Source: Agrostemma githago
Taxonomy: Eukaryota > Streptophyta > Magnoliopsida > Caryophyllales > Caryophyllaceae
Assembly: GCA_958450325.1 (NCBI GenBank)
Contig: OY288251.1
Coordinates: 68,279,666 to 68,343,665 of the forward strand
DNA: 64,000 nucleotides
Reading direction: 5' to 3'
Of this stretch, positions 48,221-60,400 are shown piece after piece. The translations under genes were made by a program, and so were the position numbers. A model generated the notes under the pieces. The model saw nothing but the letters and a program-made list of their open reading frames with translations. It did no database searches and was not told the origin of the DNA. The first letter of the stretch is position 1. Every line of letters begins with the position of its first letter.

Positions 48221-48250
48221 GATTTGGATTTGGATTTGGATTTGGATTTG
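48221..48250. repeat. (GGATTT)n hexanucleotide run
   Basis: Five tandem copies of 'ggattt' start at 48220-48221. There is no coding context. Confidence 0.85.
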
Positions 48251-49376
48251 AAATTGAATTCTATAAATTCAAATACAAGAATTAAATTCATGCTATTCAA
48301 ATCAATTCTAATTATTCAAACCCAACCTAAGTTAATTTACATTAACCATCTTTCGTCGATCCTTTCAACGAGAAAAAGGCGTTAGACAGTTAGATTGTTC
48401 ACGTGCAAAAGGTCATCCTAGCTAGATCAATAATTTTAATCAATATCTAGAATAGACCCCGTGCAGATGCACGATTTTTGAGTTAGACGGTTTAAATAGG
48501 CGTGGTCATCATCAACGACCGTACGTCTGTACTTATTATCCATACTAAGTTTGAGTTTTAAATATAGTATTTGCGATGATTATTTTTAATAAGGGTTAAA
48601 TATTAGTAACACTTGCTAAGATTTAGTCATTAATATTTAAAATAAAGAATATCGTATAACGCTGTCGTACATTCTGAAAAAGGTATTTTTAGGAGGTTGT
48701 ATAATAATTTGGTATTGCATGATTGATATAATAATGAGGGTTTAAATGAACAAATAATTAAAGTATTTGTAATTATTAAAAATATTTGAAAATTATTATA
48801 TGTTACTAATTATTATATATTATTAAAAATTAGTATTAATTAGTATTTGGATTACATGAATAGAATAAAAAATGTAGAAAAAAAATACATTGTAACTTAT
48901 ATGTATAATTAAATAATTGATTGATAGAGAATTATAACTAATTAAACTAAGTCAAATAATATTTAAATAAAAGTTGTACATTTTTTTTAATGTTTTTTTT
49001 ATCAATTTTATTATTTATCGTAAAATCTAATTTATACAATTACAATTTTATAAATCAATATCTAGAATAGACACCTCATCACTTTTCTAGAATAGACACC
49101 TCATCAATTTTTATCGTAAAAATTATTATTGATTGTTTCCTTAATTAACTATTGTTTCCATAGTTGAAAAATGGAGTTTTGGCGGGAAAACAATTGATGC
49201 GAGAATGACACCTCATCACTTTTCTAGTATTCCCTATCCTCCTAGTAGAGAGAGATTTATACTCTTAATCCATTTCATTCCAGTGATAAAAGGTTACTAG
49301 AGTCCAGAGGCGTCAAGATCGTGACATGTATGTGTTCCGATCGTGACGGAAATATTACGATCGCGAGTCTCGTGAC
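48251..49376. other. AT-rich intergenic DNA with a possible Helitron-like 3' hairpin
   Basis: Near 48460 'cccgtgcagatgcacg' forms a short hairpin beside 'tctagaatagac', and the phrase 'caatatctagaataga' recurs at 49050. This resembles a Helitron 3' end on the minus strand, but the expected T after CTAG is absent. No gene seen. Confidence 0.35.
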
Positions 49377-49530
49377 TAGGGATGACAACAGATCCTGGAT
49401 CCAAAAATTGTAAACCGTTGGATCTGGATGATGAGATCCACTGTTTTGAAAATGGATCTTTGGATATAGTTAAACAAATCCAGATCCGACCCGTGGATCC
49501 GGTATCGTATAAAAAATATACATTTTGATT
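49377..49530. mobile_element. Partial hAT-type MITE (left arm only)
   Basis: It starts TAGGGATGACAACAGATCC and continues with 'ggatctggat' and 'gatccgacccgtggatccgg' arms like 50808-51467. No right terminus is present, so it is truncated. Confidence 0.65.
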
Positions 49531-50144
49531 AAAAAAAAAACAATAATAATTTGTCCTGTACCAATTAACCAATTTAATTTTAACATAACTTCTTTATATT
49601 TATGGGTTTTGTTGTTGAAATTCATTGAAAAAATTAGAATAAGAACACATGAGGATAAAGATTAAATATTTGTGTAGTTCACGATTTATAAAAAATAAGT
49701 TCTGAAACAATTTATTTATTACTTGAAATTCCGTAATTAACCAGATTATGAAGTTTGTTAGGAAATAAGTGTCTAGCAATTGTCCTTTCGGATCTCGAAT
49801 TGGTGTAGCTAACAGGTTGTTAGTGAACCACGTAAATCTGTTTGTATCTCGATTTTACGTTCTTATTTTGTTTGTCTTTCTCTTTCGTTATAACAGACTG
49901 ATATCAGAGCTTTGGTTCATTTCATAGCGTTAAATTCGAGAGATTTATTGGGAGAGATAGTTTTTGTTTGTGGCAAATCAAGATGCGGACGTTGTTAAAA
50001 CAACAGAGACAGTGGGCGCCATTCGCGAAGAAAGACGACACAGTCACCGCTGAGATGACCGTTCTGGAGGAGAATACAGTTTGTCTGATGATATCATCAC
50101 TGAAATCATAGGAAGATAGAAGTAGTGATAGTACTGATAAACAG

Positions 50145-50405
50145 GTGGAGCAACAAGTAACTCTTGATGAGAGTGAAGCAAAGTCTGAAGATCATCAACC
50201 ACTACAATCTGAATTTGAATCTGAATCTAAATCTGGACCATCAGTTTCTTCATTACCAGTTCAGAAGCAGCAGAGATTGGCCCGTGAGCGGTCAATCAAG
50301 CTTCCGAACAGGTATGGTGATGAAGACAAGGTGGGTCTGTCTGATCTGGTTCCGAATAGCAAGTTCCAACGTGGTTTGAACTTGCTAGATTCTAGAAATA
50401 TCTGA
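50145..50405 (+). pseudogene. Remnant of copia polyprotein linker (integrase to reverse transcriptase)
   Basis: An 86-codon frame with acidic, Ser-rich sequence then QRLARERSIKLPNRYGDED. It resembles the 'R..R....P.RYG.' linker that precedes reverse transcriptase in copia polyproteins. Nothing catalytic remains. It lies inside the decayed element 49756-51566. Confidence 0.55.
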
Positions 50406-50807
50406 TTGCCTTTTGTTGGGCAATATCTAAGGCAGGAGGGGGAGAGGAGAGCTTTATTTATGGTACATCTGACATTCGTTGAAGTGCATCTGGTACATTT
50501 GTTGAGGAGTTTTCTGGTACATCTAGCATTCGTAGAAGTGCATCTGGTACATATGTTTGATCTGATTGTGAGACAATTCAAGTCAATGTGGAGATTGTTA
50601 GGAAAAGTGCCTAGCAATTGTCCTTTCGGATCTCGAATTGGTTTCTGACCTGAATCTGTTTAATTAGGAGGCTTCCTAATTAATATCTGATTGATTAGAG
50701 TTTCATAATCAATATTTGAGTATCTGACCTAGGTTTCCTATTGTATATGGTTTTCTAATCTGTTTACGGTTTCGGTTTAGGTTGAGAGTATTATAAACTC
50801 TCATAGT

Positions 50808-51467
50808 TAGGGATGACAACGAATCCTGGATCCGTTTCAGATCCGGAATCGGATATGGATCCTAATATTTCAGATCCGTTAGATATAGATCCGGATACGC
50901 TATCTTGAAATGGATTTGGATCTGGATCTTCTTATGCATATCCGGATCCGATCCGCATACCCGTTTTTATAAAAAGAAAAAAAAAAGATAGAAAAAATAC
51001 ATCAGGCTTCTTCACTGTTGGGCGAATTAATCAAATACTCGATACCTAAAACAACATAAACTAACTCTAATTCCTCCAGGCTCTCATCACCCTGTTTCTT
51101 CACGGTAGGCTCTTCACTGCCTCTCATGCTCTCATCCATCATCCTCTCCTGCTGTCATCCACTATTGACTATTCTTTCATCCTATCTAGTTTTTTTTTTG
51201 TTTTTTTTTTCCATATTTCTAAGAAATTTTTAGGTTACGGAAATTTAATATGGCAAAAGTATTCGCTAATAAAAAAGTTGACGAATTTGAAATTTTTATT
51301 AAGTTCAAAATTGGATTCGCGGATTATCCAGATCCGGTCCAGATCTGGATATGGATCTGTGCTTTTGAGATCCGTTGGATCTGGATCAGATCTGGATCCG
51401 CATCAGCTCGTAGGGATGCGGATCTGGGTCGTCTAGATCCACGTGGATCCGGTCCGTTGTCGTCCCT
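50808..51467. mobile_element. hAT-type MITE nested in the copia 3' LTR
   Basis: The left end is TAGGGATGACAACGAATCC and the right end GGTCCGTTGTCGTCCCTA, inverted, with 'gatccggatc'-rich arms. The 8 bp on either side (CTCATAGT and CGTGGATG) do not match. A TSD is therefore absent or lost. Confidence 0.82.
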
Positions 51468-51789
51468 ACGTGGATGTAGCTAACAGGTTGTTAGTAAACC
51501 ACGTAAATCTGTCTGTCTCTCGATTTTACGTTCTTATTTTGTTTGTCTTTCTCTTCCGTAATAACAATCATAAAAAGATACTCATAGATGATAAATTTAT
51601 TACTGCAAAAAATATCAAATTAAAATACTACTCCAATATCGAATTAAAATAAATTGTGACAATTCTTTTTTAAATATAATTGTGATAAAAGTTTAAAGAA
51701 ATATCATTATTATGGGCTTTGTTTTGTTATTCATTTGACAAATTGTTACCGGGTGTTAGTTGTTCTATAAACGATAAAAATATACTCGG

Positions 51790-52275
51790 TCTGTATGTAC
51801 AATGAGAATAACGGAGGGATGTCGAAGATTGTGAAAGAGGAAGGCGAAGACGAATGCCTTAGTGACTTTCATTGAGAAGTATGTACAATAAGGACAACAG
51901 AGGGATGTTGAAGATTGGGAAAGAGGGGGAAGACGAATGCCTAAGTGAGGTCCATTGAGAAGATGTTGGGCCTTCTCCACAGCTTCACCCCACCGTCTCT
52001 TCCTTCAATTATTTACTCCTCATATTCATATTGTTATTGTTGTCGATTTAGTTGAATGACTTTTTTTAGTAGTGTTTGTTGTTGTTTGTTTTCTCAAGAA
52101 ATGCACTAGTCGCGGAGTTGAATAACATGATGAAACTCTTTTGACAATTCCAACATTCAGATTCCCTTGGAGGGTCCTTAACTTAATCGATGATGGCAAG
52201 AACCCAGACGCCTTTACCGGGAATGTCCTCAACTTCTGCATAAACAAAAATCAGATCACCAAAGGCAAAAACTAA
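51790..52275 (+). pseudogene. Broken MED10 duplicate
   Basis: Parts resemble exon 1 and exon 2 of the intact MED10 gene at 56817-57799: 'cttctccacagcttcacccc' near 51973, and 'tcaagaaatgcactagtcgc' onward near 52095. The exon 2-like part carries an early TGA after 'atgatgaaactctttt', plus small deletions. The 5' end of exon 1 appears twice in tandem (near 51801 and 51886). No exons 3-4 follow; the similarity stops at 'accaaaggcaaaaac'. Confidence 0.85.
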
Positions 52276-52284
52276 CTCACAGAA

Positions 52285-52900
52285 CCAGGGAAAAATGCTT
52301 TGATTCAAAAGTTGCTGCTGCACCCAACGTCGGAATAGGAAAGAAAAATGCTCAATGAAGCGCCCCTGGGCTATCCAGTAATCTCTTTTTATGTTAGCTA
52401 GCGGGGGCGGGCTTTCCTTTTTACCCGTCGGTAAGGAAGCAAGATGAGATCACCACTTCCTTGACTTTCTTGAACAATTGCAGGTCCTACTTGTCAGGCT
52501 AAAGGAGAGCCCCTTATCATAAGATTAATAAGGCCCGCAACCCGATAGTATAGCCTGCCTCCGCAAATTAGGGTCAAATCTTTGATGACTCAATCATGTA
52601 TGATGGAGTTGCGAGAGAAAGGCTGCTGTGTCAGCAGCAGCAGGTGTGGATAAGACAAGCTGACTTAATAGGGATTCGTCCGTTCGACTTCATGAGATAT
52701 ATCTTTTCTAGCTTCATGCATGACATTTAATTCTCTTCCCTTATTCCTCAACCTAGGATAGATCAACTGACGCAAGTCTTTCCCCTACTAGTCAGTTCTT
52801 TCGAGGTAAACGAGAGTCTACGTTTAGTTGAATGTAGCATGCAGAAGTCAAGAGGTTGGTTATAGGGGCGACTTCTGCGGTTGTTGATCAGTGCTTCCAC
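52285..52900. other. Possible organelle-derived (mitochondrial-like) insertion
   Basis: This stretch is more GC-balanced than its surroundings, has no repeats seen elsewhere here, and reads like plant mitochondrial intergenic DNA (for example 'gggggcgggctttccttttt', 'ataaggcccgcaacccgata'). The call is from texture, not from a recognised gene. Confidence 0.35.
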
Positions 52901-53377
52901 TTCTCTATATCACTTATGTACGAGTATATCACTTTCTGTACGAGATTTTCTTCATAATTTTTCATACACATAGAATACAGTTTCTAATGGAAATAATACT
53001 CCATTATATAGACAAAGAGATAATAAGTTTCTATTAGGATTTTAGTTTAATTTCATCTCGATCTTCCATCAATATTGAGTAAATATGAAAACACTCCTTA
53101 TTTGATCCGATATTATTGTGATAACATCTCTCTAACTCGATTTCCAATAAGACCACAATTATAGGGAACAAATATTACCATAATAATAGGGAAATATATT
53201 TCGTATTCCGTGTAAATAATTTTAATTCATTTTACTTCATTTAAATCAACAAAATAAATTTTTAAAAAAACTTATTCAAGTTGTATTAAAATTTTTAATT
53301 CATTTTTAATTTACTTTCCTTTATTTAAACCAACAAAATATATTAAAAAATTTATTCAGGTTGTATTAAAATTTCTA
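52901..53377. other. AT-rich intergenic DNA
   Basis: No gene, RNA or element with definable ends recognised. The phrase 'aaacttattcaggttgtatt' repeats about 70 bp apart (53268 and 53350). Confidence 0.45.
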
Positions 53378-54640
53378 GGTTACCCTCGAACTTTGACTGA
53401 TTACATATGAGGGATTACATGTGTTACCCCTCATTTTAAGTTTGTTCCTATTGTAACTTTGTGTTTTGTGTTTACTGTCCATGGTACCTGATCATTTTTC
53501 TATCATAACGACGTTAAAAGTTAGTTTAGTTAAAGTGGTTATTTAATTATTTTTTGTGAAATTAGTTTGAAAATTAACAAAATTCAAATTAAAATAATTG
53601 AAAACTGAGAAAATGTCCATATAGTATCCTGTGTTTTCAATAATTTAACCATGGTACCATTGTATTTTCAATTTTTTGCTCATGGTACCCTCGTGGTTTC
53701 AATTATTTGTCCATGGTACCTCTGAATGAATTGTAACCATAAGGGTATCATGGACAAAGAATTGAAAATACAAGGGTACCATGGTTAAAACAATAAAAAT
53801 ACAAGGGTACCATGTAGGGATGTCAACGGGTCGGTTGCGGGTCGGGTGGAGCCTCACCCGAATCCATCACCCGAATCCGCATACTCCACCCGATCTATCC
53901 GTCACCCGATTAACCCACCACCCGGATCCAATCCATCCGTCATCCGCGGGTGATTCGGGTGGATCGGGTGCTTAGCGGATGAAAAATATTTTTTTAAAAT
54001 ACAATAATAACAAATATACAAATTATAAGATGTGTAAAGGTTTTTGGAATTTTTGGTGGTCGGAAATTAAGACGGGGAAAGAAAATCTAAAATGGTGGCC
54101 GCCAAAGTGATTACGGAAAATATTTTCTTAGGGTTTTAAGAAAAAAAAAAGATAATGAGTATAAAAATAGAGTGAAATTAATTATTTTTTTTATATATTC
54201 ATATAATTTTTTTTAAAATCTATAAACGGGTGAACGGATCGGGTGACGGGTGAAAAATCTCCACCCGAATCCGACCCGATCCATCACCCGATTCATCCGT
54301 CATCCGCTTAAAATCCATTTAGTTTGGGTTTTCGTCCATTAATTTTATTCGGGTGGATGGATTTTGAACGAGTTCGGGTGAAATTGACATCCTTAGTACC
54401 ATGGTTAAAACAATGAAAATACAAGGGTACCATGAACATTTCCTCAATTTTCAATTATTTTAATTTGAAGTTCAATTCGTTAATTATTCTAATTAATTTT
54501 TTCCTCCAAAATAAATTAATCAATTTAACTAAACTAACTTTTAACGTTATAACATAAAATTGATCAGGGGTACCACGGGCACTGAATACAAAACACAAGG
54601 CTACCATAGGAACAAACTTTCGAGGGTACCGAGGGAAATA
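53378..54640. mobile_element. Fold-back MITE-like element rich in 'ccatggtacc'
   Basis: The two halves are inverted. The left carries 'ttaccctcgaactttg' and repeated 'tccatggtacc'. The right carries 'gggtaccatgaacat' and ends 'aaactttcgagggtaccgag'. A hAT MITE (53815-54395) sits in the middle. No transposase. Superfamily unassigned and ends approximate. Confidence 0.6.
53815..54395. mobile_element. hAT-type MITE with TSD GTACCATG
   Basis: The left end is TAGGGATGTCAACGGGTCGG and the right end GTGAAATTGACATCCTTA, inverted. GTACCATG is duplicated at 53807-53814 and 54396-54403. Subterminal 'cacccgaatcc' arms lie in both orientations. It is 581 bp long. Confidence 0.92.
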
Positions 54641-54654
54641 TCCAAAAATTTTAC

Positions 54655-55468
54655 GGAGTTACTCTTTGCAGTACCAATTTTACTCGACGCAGTACTTTTT
54701 GTACCTATTTTTCCATTATATGCCCTTCACCATAAAAAAAAATATTGCTCTTACTCTATAACCTCTATACTGTAACCCTAAAATTCATTCAATTTTTTCA
54801 ATTATCATCGATTCATTTCAATACTAACTATACCGCTCATTCAATTTATCAAATTTGTAAGATTATGGATACAAGTTTGATCGAAAAATAGGTATGAATG
54901 GTTATTTATCCCTAATTATTGAAATTAGGGTATAGATATCGTTCAATTTTTTCATTTATCTCAGATCCCTAATTATTGAACTTAGGGTTACAGAAATCGT
55001 CCAATTTTCCAATATCGTCGATTTTCCCAATTCTAATTATACAATTCATTCAATTTATTAATTCATAAGATTATGGATACGAGTTAGATTGAAAAGCAAT
55101 TATAAAATAATTATTGAAATTAGTTTTTTTTTTCTTATTTTTTTGTCCTACCTAATTTTTTACTTATGTAGTACGGTCGTAATTGTTTTTACAAAAGAAT
55201 GTTACAAATCGAATAAAATGTACTCAATCAAAGTTTAAAAAAAATGTTGGAAACAAATGTACCGCGTCTTATAAGAATCGTATTGTGTAAGCAAAGTTAA
55301 AAAAAAGTTGCGTCAAAGATTAAAAAAACATGGAGTGCACGAAAGTAAAACAAAATGTACTGTGTAAAAGTAAAAAAAGATGTACTGTATTGGGAGGGGA
55401 AATGAGAGGGGTATAATTGGAAATGTCGTACTACGTCGGATAAAACGCGTACTGCGAAGAGCAACACC
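54655..55468. mobile_element. MITE-like element with 'gttactctttgcagtac' ends
   Basis: The left 'gttactctttgcagtacc' is inverted at the right as 'gtactgcgaagagcaacac'. About 0.8 kb, AT-rich, non-coding. The flanks (about 'caaaaattt' and 'ccaaatttg') are only loosely similar, so the TSD is uncertain; a Mutator-type origin is possible. Confidence 0.6.
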
Positions 55469-56816
55469 CAAATTTGATTGATTGATTGATTTTAAGAGAC
55501 ACTGAAAGTCTCACTCGGACTTTCCTAATCAGCGGAGTCCGTATCTTACCATGATTCATATTACACGGGATATTGTTTCCTTATTAGGTTCTCCTAATCC
55601 TTAGGAAAGTAGTAGTGATGAAACTTGTTATTATTAGTATATATTTACGGGGTGCGATATTTACCTATATATACCTTTTCTAGGGTTAGATTTTATTTAC
55701 GTTTTCTCATTCAGAAATTCAATTAAAACTTTTTATTTAGCATCGGAATTCCGCAAGCTTGTAGTCATATATTCTTACACTCTTTAAGTTATTCTTCGGT
55801 TCTTCATAATTGGTACGAGTATTTTTTTTTTATTCTCCTATTTTCATATTGTCTTTTATTATATTTAATTATTTTGTAATTTATTGAAGAGGATCTATGC
55901 ATACGAAATGTCATGTTTTTGCTTAAGTAACTTTGATTGATTGATTAAATGTTTAATTAAGTTTATCCAATTTAATTGCATAGTAAGTGGAAAACTCGAT
56001 TTTCATAGTTACTAATACGGAGGTGTTTGTTGATTAAAAGCGGCGTCAAAGCTAAACAAAACTCGGAAAGTAGAAAACACAAGAATCCGCTGGAGCCGAT
56101 ATGGTTATTACTCATTGAGTATCCTAAAAAAAACACAAGAACCCTAAAAAAAATACTGATCAGCCTTTACAATAATAGCCTTCATCCCTTCCGCCTTGAT
56201 TCAATCCATCTTTCTTTACCTTTGTCGCTTCATACTTGCATCTTCTATTCTTTATTACTTACTGTTGAGGTATGAATTTTATTTCAGTAATTTGTCAATC
56301 ACGACCTTGATGTTTACAATTACGCTGTCGTAATTCTTGTGCCTTTATGTCGAATTTTGTATACTCTAGTAGATAGAAATAAGAGGCCAACAACCGTGAT
56401 TTTTATTTCAATTTCATGTTTCATCACACTTGTTTTGAGTGAGTCTGCAATTCAAGAATTGAAACTACTTGAAGTTTCTTAAATAGTAAAACTTAATGAT
56501 TTACGTTTTGAGTCAAGTTAAATCGAGTCGGGTTAAAATATGTTGTAAATTGACTTACAAATTGATGTATTTCCAGTCACTTTGGGCTGAATCGAGTTAA
56601 AATCTACTCGCTTTTATTTTCAGGGTTTGGGTTACGGGTCAACTCCGGTCGAGTTTCGGGTCCTATTGGGTTCTCGGTTTATTTCGCGTTGGGTCAGGTT
56701 GGGTTCAATTAATAGTATTTCAGGTTGGATCGATTATTGGTTAACCTTTGAGTTCTTTCTTCAAAGTTCGGTGATTCAATGGAATAATTGTAATTGTAAT
56801 TTGGCGAAGGAATTCT
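55469..56816 (+). other. Upstream region of MED10, no gene recognised
   Basis: Starts with a (TTGA)n run at 55480. 55500-55760 has a TATA-like 'ctatatataccttttctagg' and could be an old solo LTR, but no matching end was found. 56620-56720 is a 'gggtc'-rich, MITE-arm-like stretch. The MED10 promoter must lie in the last part. Confidence 0.35.
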
Positions 56817-57799
56817 ATGGAAGGAGGAAACAACAATAAGGATAACGGAGGGATCTTAAAGACAGGGAAGGAGGAAGGTGGAGATGAAAACTTAAGCGAG
56901 GTAATCAAGTCCATTGAGAAAACACTGGGTCTTCTCCACCAGTTACATCTCACCGTCTCGTCCTTCAACACTGCCTCTCAACTCCCCCTCCTCCACCGCA
57001 TGTAATCATATTGCTATGCTATTACTCCTACTTTCTATTGTTATTGTTGTAGATTTAGTTGAATTGTTGTCGATTTAGTTGAATGACTTTTTTGTCATTG
57101 TTCTCAAGAAATGCATTGGTGGCGGAGTTGGATAATATGATGAAACTCTCCGACAATTCCAACATTCAGATTCCCTTAGAGGTGCTCAATTTAATCGACG
57201 ATGGTAAGAATCCAGACTCCTTTACCAGGGATGTCCTCAACTCTTGCATCTCCAAAAATCAGATCACCAAAGGCAAAACCGACTCCTTCAAGGTTCCCTT
57301 CAATGCTTCTATTATTCTATTTCACTTGCTCTGTATTATTAATTAATTCAAACACCAACAGTAACACTCTCTTACACAACTTTCAGAGTTTGCGCAAGCA
57401 TCTCCTTGAGGAACTTGACCAGGCATTTCCCACTGAAGTTGACGCATACCGGGAGATACGTGCTTCATCTGCTGCTGTATGTTCCATATTTCTGTCACAC
57501 AAATAACCTCCTTTTTCTGTCATTCTTGTCACTTATTGAATAGCTTTAGCTTCCCCTCATTTCTATCCTAACAAAAACAGCCGATTCATTCATCCCATAT
57601 CTTGCCTAGATGCAACTTTTTCTTCAAATTATCCGAGTCTTTATATTAAGTACTGAGGTTTCATATACTTGAAAGTTCTTAATATTTATATGTATTGCTA
57701 TCATCTTTGAATTTTCTTTTTGCACAGGAAATGAAACGGGTGGTGCAAGCCCAGAGTGTATTGCCCAATGGAGACTTGAAGGTTAAGAATGAACTGTAA
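56817..57799 (+). CDS. MED10: Mediator of RNA polymerase II transcription subunit 10
   Basis: A subunit of the middle module of the Mediator complex, which bridges transcription factors and Pol II in the nucleus. Four exons, 56817-57001, 57109-57292, 57387-57476 and 57728-57799, all have GT-AG introns and agreeing phases. The product is 176 aa, close to the usual size for plant MED10. A Gly/Asn-rich start is followed by the Med10 domain. It has IKSIEKTLGLLHQLHLTVSS in exon 1, LDNMMKLS and VLNLIDDGKNPDSFT in exon 2, LRKHLLEELDQAFP and YREIRASSAA in exon 3. The C-terminus SVLPNGDLKVKNEL matches the plant family ending. The start is the only upstream in-frame ATG that gives this N-terminus. A decayed duplicate lies 5 kb upstream (51790-52275). 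Confidence 0.95.
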
Positions 57800-58189
57800 C
57801 TTCGAATGTCAGCTAGCAATTTGTTTTTCCTTTCACATGAACGATTTCTGCAATCTACCTTGAGCCTGACTATGTATGTTTGACCTCTCTAATGAATTGA
57901 TCATTTGTAAATGGTACTCTGAAATGAACGTTTGTGTATCCTAATTCCCCTATTTGTTTACTTATTTCTATTTAATCCTGAAAATTCTGGTGATAGAGAC
58001 GGTAACTGTGATTGTAATTCTGCCTTATCTTACTTTGATAGAAGGATTCTCGCTAAACCCACCCCTCACACACTGTTTTCATTTCAGTTGTGAAACCCAA
58101 ATTTAAAATGAGGCAATATGCGAGTGTACTGTGCAAGTGTGCAGTGTAAGAAGCTTTGATTTGTTTCCTGTTTTTCCGAATTCAGATAT

Positions 58190-58910
58190 GCTTAACATGA
58201 TATTGCCAATTGGGTTTTGCTCAATTAGGTCTTTCCCTTGCTGGGAAGTTCCTGAAACTTGGTTTACAGCCAGATATGTGGAGTAACTTTTACTCCGTAC
58301 TAGTTTGATCCATGGACTGTGAGAATAATGTGAATGTGAATGTCGATGCTGCTGTCGCGATTTTTCACAAGGTTGGCAATTGAGTGTGTCAGCGTATGGC
58401 ACTTTGATTAATAGTCTTTGTTATAGCGTATGGCTATTGAGTTGTTCAGGGTTATGAGACTTGAAGCATAGTATTTGAGGCTGCATCAATCGGGCCGAGC
58501 GTGGTCAGTTACAATGCAGCTCTTGATGGTCTTGGGATGAAGATCTTTTTTTCTGAAATGATTAGAAATTGGGTTACCCCTATTCAAAGTTAATATGGGG
58601 TTACTGTAATTTAGGGCAATGGAGCAATGTTCCAAGAAATGTCTGATTTGATTCTGGAACTAAATCTGATGTGTTAACTTTCAGTGTATTGCTTCACGGT
58701 TTGATTAGAGAAGGAAATGTACAAGGAATAGAGCACGTCGCTGATTCAATTACGTTTTGTGGTTTTGATCTAGATGTAGATGTTGTCGGTTTGTTACTCC
58801 CTGTGTCTCGTTCAAATGAATGTGATGGAGGGAGTATAATACATGGGCTTTTGCAAGCAAGGTCTAATGGTCACAAAGCTGAAGGTAAGTTTTAGAAATC
58901 ATGAAGGCGA
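58190..58910 (+). pseudogene. Pentatricopeptide repeat (PPR) pseudogene fragment
   Basis: Disconnected frames contain PPR-like phrases: 'LGLQPDMW' near 58260, 'GPSVVSYNAALDGLG' near 58490-58540, and 'TFSVLLHGLIREGNV' near 58680-58720. Stops and frame changes separate them. PPR proteins bind organellar RNA; this copy cannot make one. The intact parent is not in the window. Confidence 0.75.
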
Positions 58911-59336
58911 AAGGAATCAATTGGTGAGTTATCATATCATATCGTAGGTGATACACATTTTTCCTCACGATTTCAACACAATGTTTTTAAACAATTAAAC
59001 GTAGTCTCGTGTACAAATAATACTACTCCATTCCCTACGGATTGTGCAAATCCCACTCTCTTTTACTCCTTCCGGAGAGAGTATATACGGTTAATAAATA
59101 TTAATTGAGCTTGTAAACAAATTTCACTAAGTAGCTAATACGCAGTACTTCAAATTTGGATCAATTGACAGTTGTAGTGTCTCATTTTTCTAACTTGATT
59201 AATCACAAATTAAACAAGTTATCATCTTTCCATTTTATATAATACAATAAAATAATGATTTACTTCGTACAATACAATCTCTTTCTTGGTAATCATTTCT
59301 TACAATTTTCTAAAACAGAAATATACTAGATTAAAG

Positions 59337-59353
59337 CCCGTGCGCTGCACGGG
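59337..59353 (-). other. Helitron 3' terminal hairpin
   Basis: The 7-bp stem CCCGTGC/GCACGGG with a 3-base loop stands 11 nt before the CTAG end. Confidence 0.8.
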
Positions 59354-60192
59354 TTAGTTGGCTTCGGGTTAATTGGTTAATTACATTGATGATGTATATT
59401 CGTTAAATAAGAAACTTGATCAATCTATATCATTATAATAAATAAGATGATCACATGATATTAGTAATCAAACTTAATTTCAACTAAGTTTATAGTCTTA
59501 ATCTTGTTTTAAAACTCAAAAAATACATGTGAATAAAAATTTTGATTGATATATAATATAAGATTCTATCGCCTCATCATAATTTTTCGATATAAGATAA
59601 TTTATTCAAGGTTTATAGTTTTAAGATATGCTTTTAAGACCCAGAAAAACGCACGATTACTCTTATTTATAATATAGAATCATCACCTTATTTTAATTAT
59701 TTCAATATGAGATAATTTTAGATCTGTAGTCTTTTTAAAAAGTTTTTTAAGACTCAAGATTGTTGGTTGATGTTTAAAACCAAAAGATTACTCATTTATT
59801 ATATAAAATTCCATCACCTCATCATAATTTTTCGATGTGGTATAATTTAATTACCTAATTAAGTTTATAGTTTTAAGAGCTATTTTGAAGACTTAAAAGA
59901 GTTTGTTTTTATATCTAAGTTAAATGATAGACAATTACTCTTTATTTATATAATCAAATTTGATCATCTTATTGTAGTATATACTTTTGATGAATGATTA
60001 CTCTTATTTATATAATAAAAAAATCTACCTTATTGTATAATTTTTCCACTGAGATAATTTTAATTAAGTTTATTTAAGTTTAGATATAGTCTAATTAAGA
60101 ACTTTTATTTATAGACGGATGCATGATTACTCTTATTTATAATACATAGAATTTCATCACACCATCTTAATTTCGATGCGGGATAACTATTA

Positions 60193-60400
60193 CTCCCTCC
60201 GAGTTCCTATTATTGTCCCACTTTCCTTTTTGGGCTGAGTTTGATTTTTGTCCCACTTTCCTTTTTAGGACATCAATGTGTGGTTCACAATTACTCTTCT
60301 ATTTCTCTCTCTTCCTCCTTCTTTTTTTCAACCACTCATTTTCCCTTCCTTATTTTTCACCCCAAAACCTTTTGGGACAATAATAGGAACTCGGAGGGAG
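60193..60400. mobile_element. Stowaway MITE nested in the Helitron
   Basis: Ends are CTCCCTCCGAGTTCCTATTA and its complement, flanked by TA at 60191-60192 and 60401-60402. It is 208 bp long, a sister of 18172-18378. Confidence 0.95.

Larger units (their letters stand above)
49756..51566 (+). mobile_element. Decayed copia-type LTR element with unequal LTRs
   Basis: The 5' LTR is 49756-49896 and the 3' LTR 50596-51566. Both start TGTTAGGAAA and share 'gcaattgtcctttcggatct' and 'gtagctaacaggttgttagt'. A primer-binding site TGATATCAGAGC (49900-49911) matches the initiator-tRNA-Met type, one base off the usual TGGTATCAGAGC. A purine-rich 'tgtggaga' precedes the 3' LTR. The interior is only about 0.7 kb. 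The 3' LTR has an extra segment (about 50644-50807) and a nested hAT MITE that are missing from the 5' LTR. No clear 5-bp TSD. Confidence 0.8.

Noticed and set aside
48424..49075. Second Helitron between the two 'caatatctagaataga' repeats
   Set aside because: Only a weak hairpin is present, CTAG is not followed by T, and no matching 5' TC end was found.
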